From: an uncultured Prevotellaceae bacterium
Lineage (GTDB): Bacteria > Bacteroidota > Bacteroidia > Bacteroidales > Bacteroidaceae
Direction: 5' to 3'
Assembly (NCBI GenBank): GCA_900314755.1
Contig: OMWH01000009.1
Location: forward strand, 62,001-126,000
Length of the DNA stretch: 64,000 bases
The notes under the pieces were generated by a model. That model was not told the origin of the DNA and ran no database searches. It saw nothing but the letters and a program-made list of their open reading frames with translations. Position 1 is the first letter of the stretch. The number at the start of each line of letters is the position of its first letter. Both the position numbers and the translations under genes were made by a program. This document shows, one piece after another, positions 38,105 to 45,937 of the stretch.

Positions 38105-38203
38105 AATTTTTTGTTTTTAATATCACAACATCACCAAACTCACGCAAATGCCGATGGGCAGAGGGCTGAGCTTGGTGATGTTTTTGGTGACATTGTGATG
38201 TTT
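38105..38203. repeat. Left terminal inverted repeat of the VapE unit
   Basis: The reverse complement matches 40782-40882 over about 100 bp with roughly ten differences. It shares blocks such as AGCTCAGCCCTCTGCC, ATCGGCATTTGCG and GGTGATGTTGTGATATTAAA. Confidence 0.85.
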
Positions 38204-38313
38204 TTGGTAAAAAAACAAGCAATTTTCTTGCAAAACAGGAGAATTTTTCGTATCTTTGCAGATGTATTATCAACGACGATAGTATCAACTAAAAAAACTA
38301 AAAACTAAATTTT

Positions 38314-38754
38314 ATGGAAGAAAGAAAACTGAGTTTTCAGGATGTCCCATCGGGGTATCAACTGTGTTTTAACAGCAAGTGTCCGAAAGCGGACGAGTGT
38401 TTACGCTATCAGTCTGGGATGCTGGCTCCAGACACGATGACGCAAGGTGCCGCCATCTATCCTGCTGCGTGCAAGAATGGAGCCTGTCAGTATTTCCGGA
38501 CATGTAAGCCTGTACAGATGGCATACGGATTCAACAACCTGTACCGTCACCTGCCCTCACCTCTTGCCTCCATGGCACGAATGAGAATCAGGGCTTTCCT
38601 GAGTAGTGGCATGAGTACTTATTACCGCTATCATCATGGGGAGCGGCTGATGTCCCCTCGGCTGCAGCAGCAGATCCTTGACATCATGGCAGGTTATGGA
38701 AGTACGGAGGGACTGTCCTTCGACCATTACGTTACCACTTATGACTTCACATAG
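38314..38754 (+). CDS. DUF6078-type protein, 146 aa
   Basis: A 146-residue soluble protein with a Cys-rich pattern: CFNSKCPKADECLRYQ at the start and CKNGACQYFRTCKPV in the middle, which may bind a metal. The ending YYRYHHGERLMSPRLQQQIL is typical of a Bacteroidota-restricted family (I believe annotated DUF6078) usually found next to VapE/BT4734 genes. Function is unknown. It may be a regulator: the C-terminal half has a helix-turn-helix-like order (RLMSPRLQQQILDIMAGYGS). It lies directly inside the left inverted repeat, 13 bp upstream of the palindrome array. Confidence 0.72.
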   Translation: MEERKLSFQDVPSGYQLCFNSKCPKADECLRYQSGMLAPDTMTQGAAIYPAACKNGACQYFRTCKPVQMAYGFNNLYRHLPSPLASMARMRIRAFLSSGMSTYYRYHHGERLMSPRLQQQILDIMAGYGSTEGLSFDHYVTTYDFT

Positions 38755-38767
38755 TGCTTAGGGGATT

Positions 38768-38873
38768 ATTCCCACGGTGGGAATCCATCATTCCCACGAA
38801 GGGAATCCGTCATTCCCACGGTGGGAATACCCCTACTCTCCTAATGGGAGTCAATCATTCCCATAATGGGAAT
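38768..38873. repeat. Array of five 17-bp palindromes with 22-23 bp period
   Basis: ATTCCCACGGTGGGAAT (38768), ATTCCCACGAAGGGAAT (38790), ATTCCCACGGTGGGAAT (38812), ACTCTCCTAATGGGAGT (38835) and ATTCCCATAATGGGAAT (38857). The starts are 22, 22, 23 and 22 bp apart, two helical turns. The array ends 34 bp before the VapE gene start. It may be an operator, an iteron-like origin or a set of RNA hairpins. Confidence 0.85.
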
Positions 38874-38907
38874 ACATTTTTAAAACCATACTAAATAACG
38901 ACTAATA

Positions 38908-40764
38908 ATGATACTAACACTTATTAGAACAGACAAGAAGAACAAGAAGCACCTGAAACAGCAACAGGTGGAGAGCTTGCTGCCTATCATCAGCGACAAG
39001 TCTTATGATGATACCATCCGTGTATTACGTGACTTTGTCCAGTTTTCCACGGCGTATGCTGAGTTTCCGTACATGCATAGGCTGCCTGTGGTCTATCCCT
39101 CTGTAGCACTGAAAGGTGGTAAAGAGGGTGACACCGTGATGAGGTCATTCAGCGGATGGCTGACACTGACCGTGGGACCGCTCTGTAATCATGAGGAGGT
39201 GGAGGCTGTCAAGCAAGCCACACGTATTCTGCCTTTTACCGTTGCGGCATTCGCAGGAAGTAGTGGGAAGACAGTAAAGATTGTCATCAGTGCCTGCCGA
39301 CCTGACGGTAGTCTGCCCCAGACGCGAGAGGAGGCAGAGCTGTTTTGTCAGCAAGCCTACCCTTTGGCAGGAAGTCTTTATGAGGTAGTACTGCGTACCG
39401 TCCATACCAACAACCGTCTTTCCATCGGTCCTGCCGTAAGGGCAAACGAGAATGGGTTGCTGATGACTGGATTCCGCATGACCTACGACGAGTCGCCTGT
39501 CATTGCCGACCATCCTGTCGCACTCCTGATACCTGACATTCCCAGTACCTTCACACGCATGGGAAATGTCATCGGATCATCAGACAACACAGAGGACACT
39601 CCGGACTCCCGCATTGGGAAAGAGACGCATGAGTTGATAAAATTCCTCGAAAACCGCTATTCCTTCCGCATGAACACGGTGATGGGGTATGTGGAATACC
39701 AGCGGAAGGACAAATGGCACTACGGGTGGATGCCCGTCGACGAGCGTGTACAAAACGGAATGGCGATGGAGGCACGGCTCGCCGGTCTGGATATCTGGGA
39801 CAAGGATATCCACCGCTACCTGAAATCGAGTCTTGTCCGCCAATACGATCCCATCGATGAATACCTCTGGGGCGTGAGGGGAAAATGGGACGGGAAAGAC
39901 CATATCGGAAGGCTGGCAAGGACGGTACCGAATGACAATCCACACTGGGAACAATGGTTTCGCACATGGTTTCTGGGGATGGTGATGCAATGGCGGGGAC
40001 GACAGACACGTTATGGCAACTCGATGGTACCCCTCCTCATTTCCAAACAAGGTTACAATAAGTCGACTTTCTGTAAGTCGCTACTGCCTCCAGAACTGCA
40101 ATGGGGATACACTGACAATCTCGTGCTTAGCGAGAAAAAGTCAGTGCTGCAGGCAATGAGTCAGTTCCTGCTGGTCAACCTCGACGAGTTCAACCAGATA
40201 TCACCCAAGGTACAGGAGGGTTTCCTTAAAAACCTTGTCCAGTTGGCAAGCGTCAAGGTGAAACGACCTTATGGCAAACATGTGGAGGACTTCCCCAGAC
40301 TTGCCTCTTTCATAGCCACTGCTAATGTTGTCGACCTGCTGTCGGACCCCTCGGGCAATCGCAGGTTCATCGGTGTGGAACTGACCGGACCTATTGATGT
40401 CAAATATCGCATCAACTATACGCAACTGTATGCACAGGCTATCACGCTGCTTGACAAGAAAGAGCCTTACTGGCTTGACGAGCAGCAGACCCGCTTGGTG
40501 ATGGAGTCCAACATGAAGTTCCAAATGCGATCACCCGAGGAGATGTATTTCGCAGAGTGCTTTGAAATTCCAACCACGGAGAAAGACGGTCAGTGGATGA
40601 CAGCCGCAGCCATCCATCAGGTCATCAAACGGTACGCTGGCTCGGCAATCAAAAACGGCAACATACGCAGGTTCGGACGTTTCCTTGCCAACACAGATGG
40701 ACTACGACAGCGTCGTACTCGCTTCGGAATGGAGTATTTTGTGAGTCAAAAATCACTAAAATAA
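38908..40764 (+). CDS. VapE/VirE-type P-loop protein (BT4734/BF3469 family)
   Basis: A 618-residue cytosolic protein. The N-terminal ~210 residues resemble the BT4734-type domain (MILTLIRTDKKNKKH, VVYPSVALKGGKEGD, SGWLTLTVG), which is primase-like in related proteins. A VapE/VirE ATPase domain follows with the P-loop SKQGYNKSTFCKSLL at ~378-392, Walker B LLVNLDEFNQ, and the sensor region FIATANVVDLLSDPSGNRRF. The ending includes a winged-helix-like stretch (MTAAAIHQVIKRYAG ... GRFLANTDGLRQRRTRFG). VapE proteins occur on phage satellites and pathogenicity islands, where related ATPases act in replication. The C-terminal 200 bp are repeated at 46190-46396. Confidence 0.82.
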   Translation: MILTLIRTDKKNKKHLKQQQVESLLPIISDKSYDDTIRVLRDFVQFSTAYAEFPYMHRLPVVYPSVALKGGKEGDTVMRSFSGWLTLTVGPLCNHEEVEAVKQATRILPFTVAAFAGSSGKTVKIVISACRPDGSLPQTREEAELFCQQAYPLAGSLYEVVLRTVHTNNRLSIGPAVRANENGLLMTGFRMTYDESPVIADHPVALLIPDIPSTFTRMGNVIGSSDNTEDTPDSRIGKETHELIKFLENRYSFRMNTVMGYVEYQRKDKWHYGWMPVDERVQNGMAMEARLAGLDIWDKDIHRYLKSSLVRQYDPIDEYLWGVRGKWDGKDHIGRLARTVPNDNPHWEQWFRTWFLGMVMQWRGRQTRYGNSMVPLLISKQGYNKSTFCKSLLPPELQWGYTDNLVLSEKKSVLQAMSQFLLVNLDEFNQISPKVQEGFLKNLVQLASVKVKRPYGKHVEDFPRLASFIATANVVDLLSDPSGNRRFIGVELTGPIDVKYRINYTQLYAQAITLLDKKEPYWLDEQQTRLVMESNMKFQMRSPEEMYFAECFEIPTTEKDGQWMTAAAIHQVIKRYAGSAIKNGNIRRFGRFLANTDGLRQRRTRFGMEYFVSQKSLK

Positions 40765-40781
40765 CCCCTAAATAGCATCAG

Positions 40782-40882
40782 AAACATCACAAACATCACC
40801 ACTAACATCACCAAGCTCAGCCCTCTGCCTATCGGCATTTGCGCAAGTTTGGTGATGTTGTGATATTAAAAATAAAAAAATT
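40782..40882. repeat. Right terminal inverted repeat of the VapE unit
   Basis: Inverted partner of 38105-38203 and direct partner of 46413-46512. It starts 17 bp after the VapE stop. Together these show that a unit end was copied along with the gene. Confidence 0.85.
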
Positions 40883-41198
40883 GTATGTACCTTTACTTTT
40901 TGGATGTATCAGCGAAAAAAGTGCAGAATTCTTTATCTAAAGGCGATGCAGAGGATTGAGAAAATTTTGGGTTACGATTTGGAGACCGTTCTGGACTCAA
41001 TGTTCTGCTATAAATTGCATTAAAAAGACCACCCGACTCAGAGCCACCAGCCTGTTTTGTGAATCATCGTCGGGTGCAAAGGTACAACATTTTATGGAAT
41101 ATTCCAAATTCTTGCGAAGGAAGTAGTCCAGCTATAGCAAAATTAAACGGTAATGAGTACATTTTCTAAAAAGAGTACTTTTATTTGAGAAATATTTG
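40883..41198. other. Non-coding spacer between VapE unit and Rpn gene
   Basis: About 315 bp with no gene I can support. A 25-codon ATG frame (40944-41021, MQRIEKILGYDLETVLDSMF...) is too short to call. An orphan leftward promoter element (minus TACCTTTG at 41077-41084) sits beside an ACCCGAC / GTCGGGT pair (41032, 41069). It would transcribe towards the VapE unit, with no gene in that direction. Confidence 0.4.
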
Positions 41199-41206
41199 TA
41201 ATTTTG
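41199..41206 (+). promoter_or_regulatory. Rpn-family gene promoter -7 element
   Basis: TAATTTTG, 25 bp before the ATG at 41231; it rules out the TTG start at 41204. Confidence 0.6.
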
Positions 41207-41230
41207 CAGAAAAATCAAGAGAAATCGATT

Positions 41231-42109
41231 ATGGCAAAGTATTTAGACCCGAAAGCCGACCTGACCTTCAATAAGATATTTGGCGAGCACAAACATCTCG
41301 TCATCAGTTTGCTCAATGCCCTGCTCCCCCTGAAGGATGACGAGCGGGTGGAAAGCATCGAATACTGGCCGGCCGAGAAGATTCCCGACAGGACAGAGGC
41401 AGAGAAATACAGTATTGTGGATGTGTGCTGCAAAGACAACAAGCAACGCGAATTCATCGTTGAGATGCAAATGTCGTGGACGGACTCTTTCAAGAACCGT
41501 GTGCTGTTGAATGCTTCCAAGGCATACGTGGCACAGACCGAGAAGGGGATGAACTATGCCAGCCTTCAGCCTGTCTATGCTCTGAACTTTGTCAATGCTG
41601 AATTCCAGAAGGATGTCGATGACTATTATCATTATTATCACTTGGTTCATGACCGATACACCGACAAGGTGATTGACGGTCTGCACCTTATTTTCGTAGA
41701 ACTGCCGAAGTTCAAGCCATCTAATTATGCTGAGAAAAAGATGCAGGTTCTTTGGCTCCGTTTCCTCACGGAAATTGACGAGAAGACAAAGGAAGCCCCA
41801 ACTGAGTTTCTTGAGAATGCCGAAGTGAACGAAGCTCTTGAAATTGTCGAAAGAGCTGCTTTCAGTGATGAAGAGATGCGGGCTTACGACAAGTTTTGGG
41901 ATAGGGTCAGCACACAACGGACATTCGAAGAAGAAGTAACGCGGAAGGCTGAAGCGAAAGCTAAAGCGGAGGCAAAAGCGGAGGCTAAGGCAATAGTAGA
42001 ACAACAAAGGTTTGACACCGCCCGTAAGTTGAAGGCTATGAATGTGATGACGCTTGAACAGATTGCTGAGGTCACCGGTCTCACGCCAGAGCAAATTAGC
42101 GCATTATAA
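41231..42109 (+). CDS. Rpn-family PD-(D/E)XK nuclease (recombination-promoting nuclease-like)
   Basis: A 292-residue protein. It begins MAKYLDPKADLTFNKIFGEH, the standard opening of the Rpn/YhgA PD-(D/E)XK family once called putative transposases. Catalytic motifs are visible as VDVCCKDNKQREFIVEMQMS (D...ExQ). The C-terminal part is a charged coiled coil (KAEAKAKAEAKAEAKA) followed by a short helix pair ending TLEQIAEVTGLTPEQISAL. RpnA-type proteins cut DNA and can promote RecA-independent recombination. Such genes are highly repeated in Bacteroidota genomes. Placement next to the VapE unit may be chance. Confidence 0.85.
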   Translation: MAKYLDPKADLTFNKIFGEHKHLVISLLNALLPLKDDERVESIEYWPAEKIPDRTEAEKYSIVDVCCKDNKQREFIVEMQMSWTDSFKNRVLLNASKAYVAQTEKGMNYASLQPVYALNFVNAEFQKDVDDYYHYYHLVHDRYTDKVIDGLHLIFVELPKFKPSNYAEKKMQVLWLRFLTEIDEKTKEAPTEFLENAEVNEALEIVERAAFSDEEMRAYDKFWDRVSTQRTFEEEVTRKAEAKAKAEAKAEAKAIVEQQRFDTARKLKAMNVMTLEQIAEVTGLTPEQISAL

Positions 42110-42138
42110 TAATAAGGTATAGTCATTTCCTATTCGCT

Positions 42139-43547
42139 ATGTCAGGAATGAAGCCGATATTCAGAGGGGTTCTTGCATTTTGCACCGCTTGCTTTCTAAT
42201 GGTATGTTGTGCACCTCACAGCTCTTCGGAATCGGAAACTCTGCGCGAGGAGGCTAACGAACTGTATGGCCAGCAACGGTATGAAGAGGCCATCAAGGGC
42301 TATGAGCGGGCGATGGCGGCGGCAGACAAAAAAGACGCGGCTGAGGCGCGGCTGCAGCTGCGGCAGGACATCATCGACTGCCATCAGGCGCTGGGCAACC
42401 AGACAAAGGTACGCGAGCTGCTGAAGACCCAATTGGAGGAGGCTCATGCTGCCGGCGACATTCAGATGGAGGCGGAGGCCATGAATACATTAGGCTTGCA
42501 AATCTACGAAACGGGCGACAAGCAGACGGCCTATGACTATATGACGCAAGCGGTCAGGCTGATGGAGAAGAGTACCGCAGAAGATGCGCCCTATCTGCTG
42601 GCCTACTACCACTATGTGCTGATGAAACGCAGGACTGTTGACGAAGACTACGCTCAGGCACTCATCGACGCAAAGGCGGTGGAGAAGTACTTAGCGCAAT
42701 CACCGCAACCCGAAAAGGGCGAGCCGATGCTGGTCCGTACCCTGGGTACAATGGCCCACCTCTATTGCATGACGGACAGCACCGCGAAAGCCGACAGCAT
42801 CTATGGCGTATGGCAGCAACACCTGCCCATGGCGGTTTCAAACGAGCGCGACATCTGCCCTTACCTGACTCATCGCGGGCGATACCAGGAGGTCATCGAC
42901 ATTCAAAGGCGACATGTGGAATGGGTACGCGAGAAGAAAGGTAAGTGGACGGATTCTGAGCTCACGGCGAAATACCAGATGGCCGAGGCGGAGGCTGCCT
43001 TGGGGCATGGCGACGAGGCTTTCCGGCTGTTGAAAGAGTCGTACGAGATTAACGACACCCTGCTGGCCCGACAGGCGGAGGAGAACGCGCAGGAACTGGA
43101 GGCGGTGTATCAGAACCAGTTGAAGACGGAGCAGATCAGCCGTCTGCGCCTATGGGTTATCATTCTCGGCGGGATAGCAACCGTTCTGGTTGTCATGCTG
43201 TTGGTTTACAGGGTCAAGACAGTACGCAAACGGAAAAATAAGGCCATCATTAAGGTCGTCTCTACACTCAGAGCGATCTCAGCCGTGAGATGCTCGCCGA
43301 CCTGATGGGTGTCGACCGTACCACGTTCAGTCGTATCATCCGTGAGCAGTCTGGTTGTCAGAACATGAACGACTATCTGAACCAGAAGCGCCTGCGCTAT
43401 GCCGAGCAGTTGTTGCGCCAGCATCCCAACTACACCATCCACGCTATCATGCAGGATAGCGGATTCCAGTCGAAGTCCACCTTCACTACCCTCTTCAAGA
43501 AAACCTATGGTGTGACACCCTCGCAATATCGGGAGCAATCTGAATAG
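42139..43547 (+). pseudogene. TPR lipoprotein-type regulator with AraC HTH, frameshifted
   Basis: The first frame (42139-43305) encodes an N-terminal hydrophobic segment with a lipobox-like CAPH, several TPR-like helix pairs (~30-330), and a TM helix (~345-365, LRLWVIILGGIATVLVVMLLVY). It ends in a short out-of-frame tail. The C-terminal DNA-binding domain continues in another frame as GRLYTQSDLSREMLADLMGV (from 43254) to 43547, with AraC-type helices (HAIMQDSGFQSKSTFTTLF). The break is at about 43253/43254 and probably includes a deletion of the linker. The related intact gene at 43658 has the same RLYTQ...LMGVDRTTFSRI segment. It is more GC-rich than its neighbours. Possibly recently inactivated, or a sequencing fault. 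Confidence 0.72.
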
Positions 43548-43608
43548 TTTCTATAAGCGCTCTTTTGCTAATTCCGAACTATCTTTTTGCCAATTCCGAA
43601 CCACTACT

Positions 43609-43642
43609 GGCAGACTTTCCGCTATGAAAGTCTGCCTTTTTT
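43609..43642 (+). terminator. Terminator after the TPR-HTH gene
   Basis: A perfect 11-bp stem GGCAGACTTTC / GAAAGTCTGCC with a 6-nt loop, followed by TTTTTT. Upstream, a 21-nt stretch around TTTTGC(T/C)AATTCCGAAC is repeated in tandem (43563, 43585). Confidence 0.88.
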
Positions 43643-43643
43643 G

Positions 43644-43651
43644 TACCTTTG
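43644..43651 (+). promoter_or_regulatory. Promoter -7 element of the HTH regulator gene
   Basis: TACCTTTG, only 6 bp before the ATG at 43658; it lies inside the terminator T-tract. The leader would be almost absent. Confidence 0.55.
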
Positions 43652-43657
43652 TGGTAT

Positions 43658-44035
43658 ATGAAACTCGAAAAGGGTGTTATAAGAGTCACAAGAGACGAGG
43701 CAGAGGCTACACGCTTTGCCGCCTTCGATCGTGCTGTCAAGCAAGGGCGTTTGTACACGCAGCAAGGCATCACCCGTGAGAAACTCTGTGAACTGATGGG
43801 TGTCGACCGCACCACGTTCAGCCGTATCATCCGCAAGTATTCTGGTTGCCAGAACATGAACGACTACCTGAACCAGAAGCGTCTGCGCTATGCCGAGCAG
43901 TTGTTGCGACAATATCCCAACTACACCATCAATGCCATCATGCAAGACAGCGGTTTCGCCACCAAGTCCACCTTTACCCAATTATTTAAAAAGGTGTATG
44001 GCATGACTCCTTCGGAATATCGCAGTAAACTATGA
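43658..44035 (+). CDS. AraC-type helix-turn-helix regulator, 125 aa
   Basis: A 125-residue DNA-binding protein with an AraC-type double HTH (LCELMGVDRTTFSRIIRKYS and INAIMQDSGFATKSTFTQLF, ending GMTPSEYRSKL). It lacks the TPR and membrane parts of its paralogue just upstream, sharing only the C-terminal domain at about 75% identity. The start at 43658 (MKLEKGVIRVTRDEAEATRF) is preferred because an earlier TTG overlaps the promoter. It is followed at 29 bp by the short peptide gene and then the FISUMP lipoprotein gene. That makes a likely regulator-target operon. Confidence 0.78.
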   Translation: MKLEKGVIRVTRDEAEATRFAAFDRAVKQGRLYTQQGITREKLCELMGVDRTTFSRIIRKYSGCQNMNDYLNQKRLRYAEQLLRQYPNYTINAIMQDSGFATKSTFTQLFKKVYGMTPSEYRSKL

Positions 44036-44064
44036 AGTAAATCATAACTTAAAATATTAATAAC

Positions 44065-44184
44065 ATGAAACTAAAAGATTACGACAAACCGACGATGAAG
44101 GTAGTCAAGATTCAAACAACGAAGATGCTCATGACGAGCAAAACCGGAGTGAAGGACTACGATTGGAATGAGTATGAAGAGTAA
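44065..44184 (+). CDS. Short peptide, 39 aa, of the KPTMKVV type
   Basis: A 39-codon gene: MKLKDYDKPTMKVVKIQTTK opens it, and an acidic tail with W ends it. Short genes with a Y-(D/E)-KP-(T/M)-M-K-VV motif sit immediately upstream of lipoprotein or fimbrillin genes in many Prevotella/Bacteroides genomes. Here the stop is 25 bp before the lipoprotein start at 44210, and an alternative start at 44168 overlaps the stop. I do not know a function; a translated leader or export-linked peptide is possible. It is usually not annotated. Confidence 0.6.
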   Translation: MKLKDYDKPTMKVVKIQTTKMLMTSKTGVKDYDWNEYEE

Positions 44185-44209
44185 CGAACCCACTAAAACG
44201 AAGAGCAAA

Positions 44210-45730
44210 ATGAAAAAGACAATGAGATTTCTTAGCATGACCGCCCTCGCTTTGGTGGGCGCAGTAATGACCGGCTGCACGAACGACGACAACTTCATCG
44301 ACGAGCCGCAGCAGCCCGAAGACAAAAGTAACATAGTAACGCTGACAACCACCGTCGGTTTCGACGAGGGAGCGGAAGCACGTGGCACAAACCGTGCACT
44401 GGATATTGACTTCGAGAACAAAAAGGCTGTGAAGACCTTCGCTGCTGGTGAGACAATGGCACTTGTTTACAAGAATACCAGCGGCAATACAGTGAAGGCG
44501 GTGAGTGCAGCCTTGGAAGCAGGCGACATCACAAGCGGCAGCAAGTCGGCAAAGTTCACCTTTGAACTCGAAAACCCCGACAAAACACAGAATGTAACTT
44601 ACATCTATCCCGCTGCGATGGCAAACGCTGACGGTACGGTAAATTACGACGCACTCTCTACGCAGAATGGCACGCTGACCACACTCTCAAGCACACTCGA
44701 TCTGGCAACATACACCGCTGCATGGGATGGCACTTCACTGCCCACTGGCACACTGGACAACCAACTCGCGGTATGCGCCCTCACCCTCAAGAACAGCACT
44801 GGCAGCAGCACCATCACCAGCGGTCTCACCCAGGTGACCGTCAACGACGGCACTAACACCTATACCGTGACTCCCACCAGCAGCACCTTCGGCACTGATG
44901 TCATCTACGTAGCCATCCGTCCCGTTACCGCTGCCCTCAGTTACACCGCTACCGACGGCACCACCAACTACACGAAGACCGCAACGAGCCGCGAGTATGC
45001 CGCCTGCAACTTCTATAACCTCGGACTGAGGATGGCAGTATCTGTTCCCTCGTTCACCGTAGGAGTAACAGGTGGAGTAGCAAAGAAAGTGTTCTTCGCT
45101 CCCGGCAACCTGCAGTACAATGCCAGCGAGTCGACTTACAAGTGGCGCTTCGCTGAGAACCAGTATGATGTTATCGGTTCATGGAATGCTTCGTCATGGG
45201 TTGACCTCTTCGGTTGGGGTACATGGACGGGAAGCAATCCTTCTAAAGTGACTAACATCAGCACTACGGGCAGCCAATACTCTTTCGACGATGCCGACTT
45301 CTCTCAGGAGAGCATTCTCGCCGATGCTACCCAGCGCAGCTACGACTGGCGCACGCTGAGCAAGGACGAGTGGGTTTACGTATTCAACACCCGCACAGTG
45401 AACGGCGGCACGGGCGCAGGCAAGAGCTACACTTTGGATGCAACGGTAGGTAGCAGAGAGGGTGTTGTGCTCTATCCCGATAACTACACCGGTGCTGTAT
45501 ATTCAGGTAGCAACTGGGCATCGTTCGAGGCTGCGGGTTGTGTATTCCTGCCCGGTGCGGGCTACCGTAGCGAAGGTACGAGCATGCATGCTGGCGGCCG
45601 CTACTGGTCGTCTACGCCGTACAGCTCGTTTGCCTACTACGTGGACTTCGATTCGAGCGATTTCAATCCGCAGCAGATCGACAACCGTTACCCCGGGTAC
45701 TCTGTTCGCCTGGTTCGCCCGGTCGAGTAG
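44210..45730 (+). CDS. Fimbrillin/FISUMP-type surface lipoprotein with variable-looking C-terminus
   Basis: A 506-residue surface lipoprotein. The signal peptide with lipobox is MKKTMRFLSMTALALVGAVMTG-C. The N-terminal ~280 residues resemble fimbrillin-type beta-sandwiches (NQLAVCALTLKNSTGSSTIT, YTATDGTTNYTKTATSREYA). The C-terminal ~210 residues have a FISUMP/C-type-lectin-like fold (FFAPGNLQYNASESTYKW, WVDLFGWGTWTGSNPS, SKDEWVYVFNTR, CVFLPGAGYRSEG). The last ~45 residues (GRYWSSTPYSSFAYYVDFDS...RYPGYSVRLVRP) have the pattern of retroelement-diversified targets. The start at 44210 gives an ideal 23-residue signal. An earlier ATG at 44168 is possible. Confidence 0.82.
   Translation: MKKTMRFLSMTALALVGAVMTGCTNDDNFIDEPQQPEDKSNIVTLTTTVGFDEGAEARGTNRALDIDFENKKAVKTFAAGETMALVYKNTSGNTVKAVSAALEAGDITSGSKSAKFTFELENPDKTQNVTYIYPAAMANADGTVNYDALSTQNGTLTTLSSTLDLATYTAAWDGTSLPTGTLDNQLAVCALTLKNSTGSSTITSGLTQVTVNDGTNTYTVTPTSSTFGTDVIYVAIRPVTAALSYTATDGTTNYTKTATSREYAACNFYNLGLRMAVSVPSFTVGVTGGVAKKVFFAPGNLQYNASESTYKWRFAENQYDVIGSWNASSWVDLFGWGTWTGSNPSKVTNISTTGSQYSFDDADFSQESILADATQRSYDWRTLSKDEWVYVFNTRTVNGGTGAGKSYTLDATVGSREGVVLYPDNYTGAVYSGSNWASFEAAGCVFLPGAGYRSEGTSMHAGGRYWSSTPYSSFAYYVDFDSSDFNPQQIDNRYPGYSVRLVRPVE
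45598..45730 (+). other. Candidate DGR variable region (VR)
   Basis: From GGRYWSSTP to the stop. The codons at the residues that vary in related proteins are tac, ttt, tac, tac, gac, gat, gat, ttc, atc, gac, ccc and tac. All end in C or T, as expected when AAC/AAT template codons have their A's mutagenised. The invariant frame (YWSSTP, NPQ, NRY-G-SVRLVRP) matches the C-type lectin ends of DGR targets. The GC-rich 3' end could be the initiation site. No reverse transcriptase or template repeat is in this window. Confidence 0.5.
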
Positions 45731-45778
45731 AATTTAATACCCTTCGCCCCCATGACGGGCTCGCGGCGTAAGGCGGGC

Positions 45779-45830
45779 GGTGTGCTCTCAGGTGCACCAG
45801 CCCCCAAGGCGGTGCACAGGAGGGCACACC
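45779..45830. other. Large GC-rich hairpin 48 bp after the VR
   Basis: GGTGTGCTCTCAGGTGCACC (45779-45798) pairs with GGTGCACAGGAGGGCACACC (45811-45830) at 17 of 20 positions. Such hairpins or cruciforms lie just downstream of DGR variable regions. It could also be the operon terminator, but no T-tract follows. Confidence 0.5.
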
Positions 45831-45937
45831 GGACGTCTTGCGCCAAGAATCAGGGGACTCTGATCCGTTAGGAAACCTACAAAACAGGAGGGCGGCACCG
45901 AAAGCCACGGCGAGCGGCAGACCGCCATTCTTTCCTC

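Larger units (their letters stand above)
38105..40882. mobile_element. Inverted-repeat-bounded DUF6078/VapE unit
   Basis: About 2.8 kb bounded by ~100-bp inverted repeats (38105-38203 and 40782-40882). It holds a 146-residue DUF6078-type gene, a five-palindrome array and a 618-residue VapE/BT4734-type ATPase gene. A 5'-truncated copy of the unit's right end lies 5.6 kb away (about 46190-46512). No transposase is inside. The inverted repeats themselves contain an 11-bp hairpin (AACATCACCAA / TTGGTGATGTT). That two copies exist, one of them truncated, indicates mobility or duplication. Confidence 0.7.

Noticed and set aside
38765-38778. ATTATTCCCAC near the palindrome array resembles the guaA attachment core
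   Set aside because: The match is 11 bp and is explained by the palindrome unit itself; no integrase or element end is nearby.
38768-38873. The palindrome array as a small CRISPR
   Set aside because: Units are 17-bp palindromes with only 5-6 bp between them; there are no spacers of CRISPR length and no cas genes.
40944-41021. A 25-codon frame after the VapE unit
   Set aside because: Too short, without a ribosome site or a recognisable family; may be a decayed gene end.
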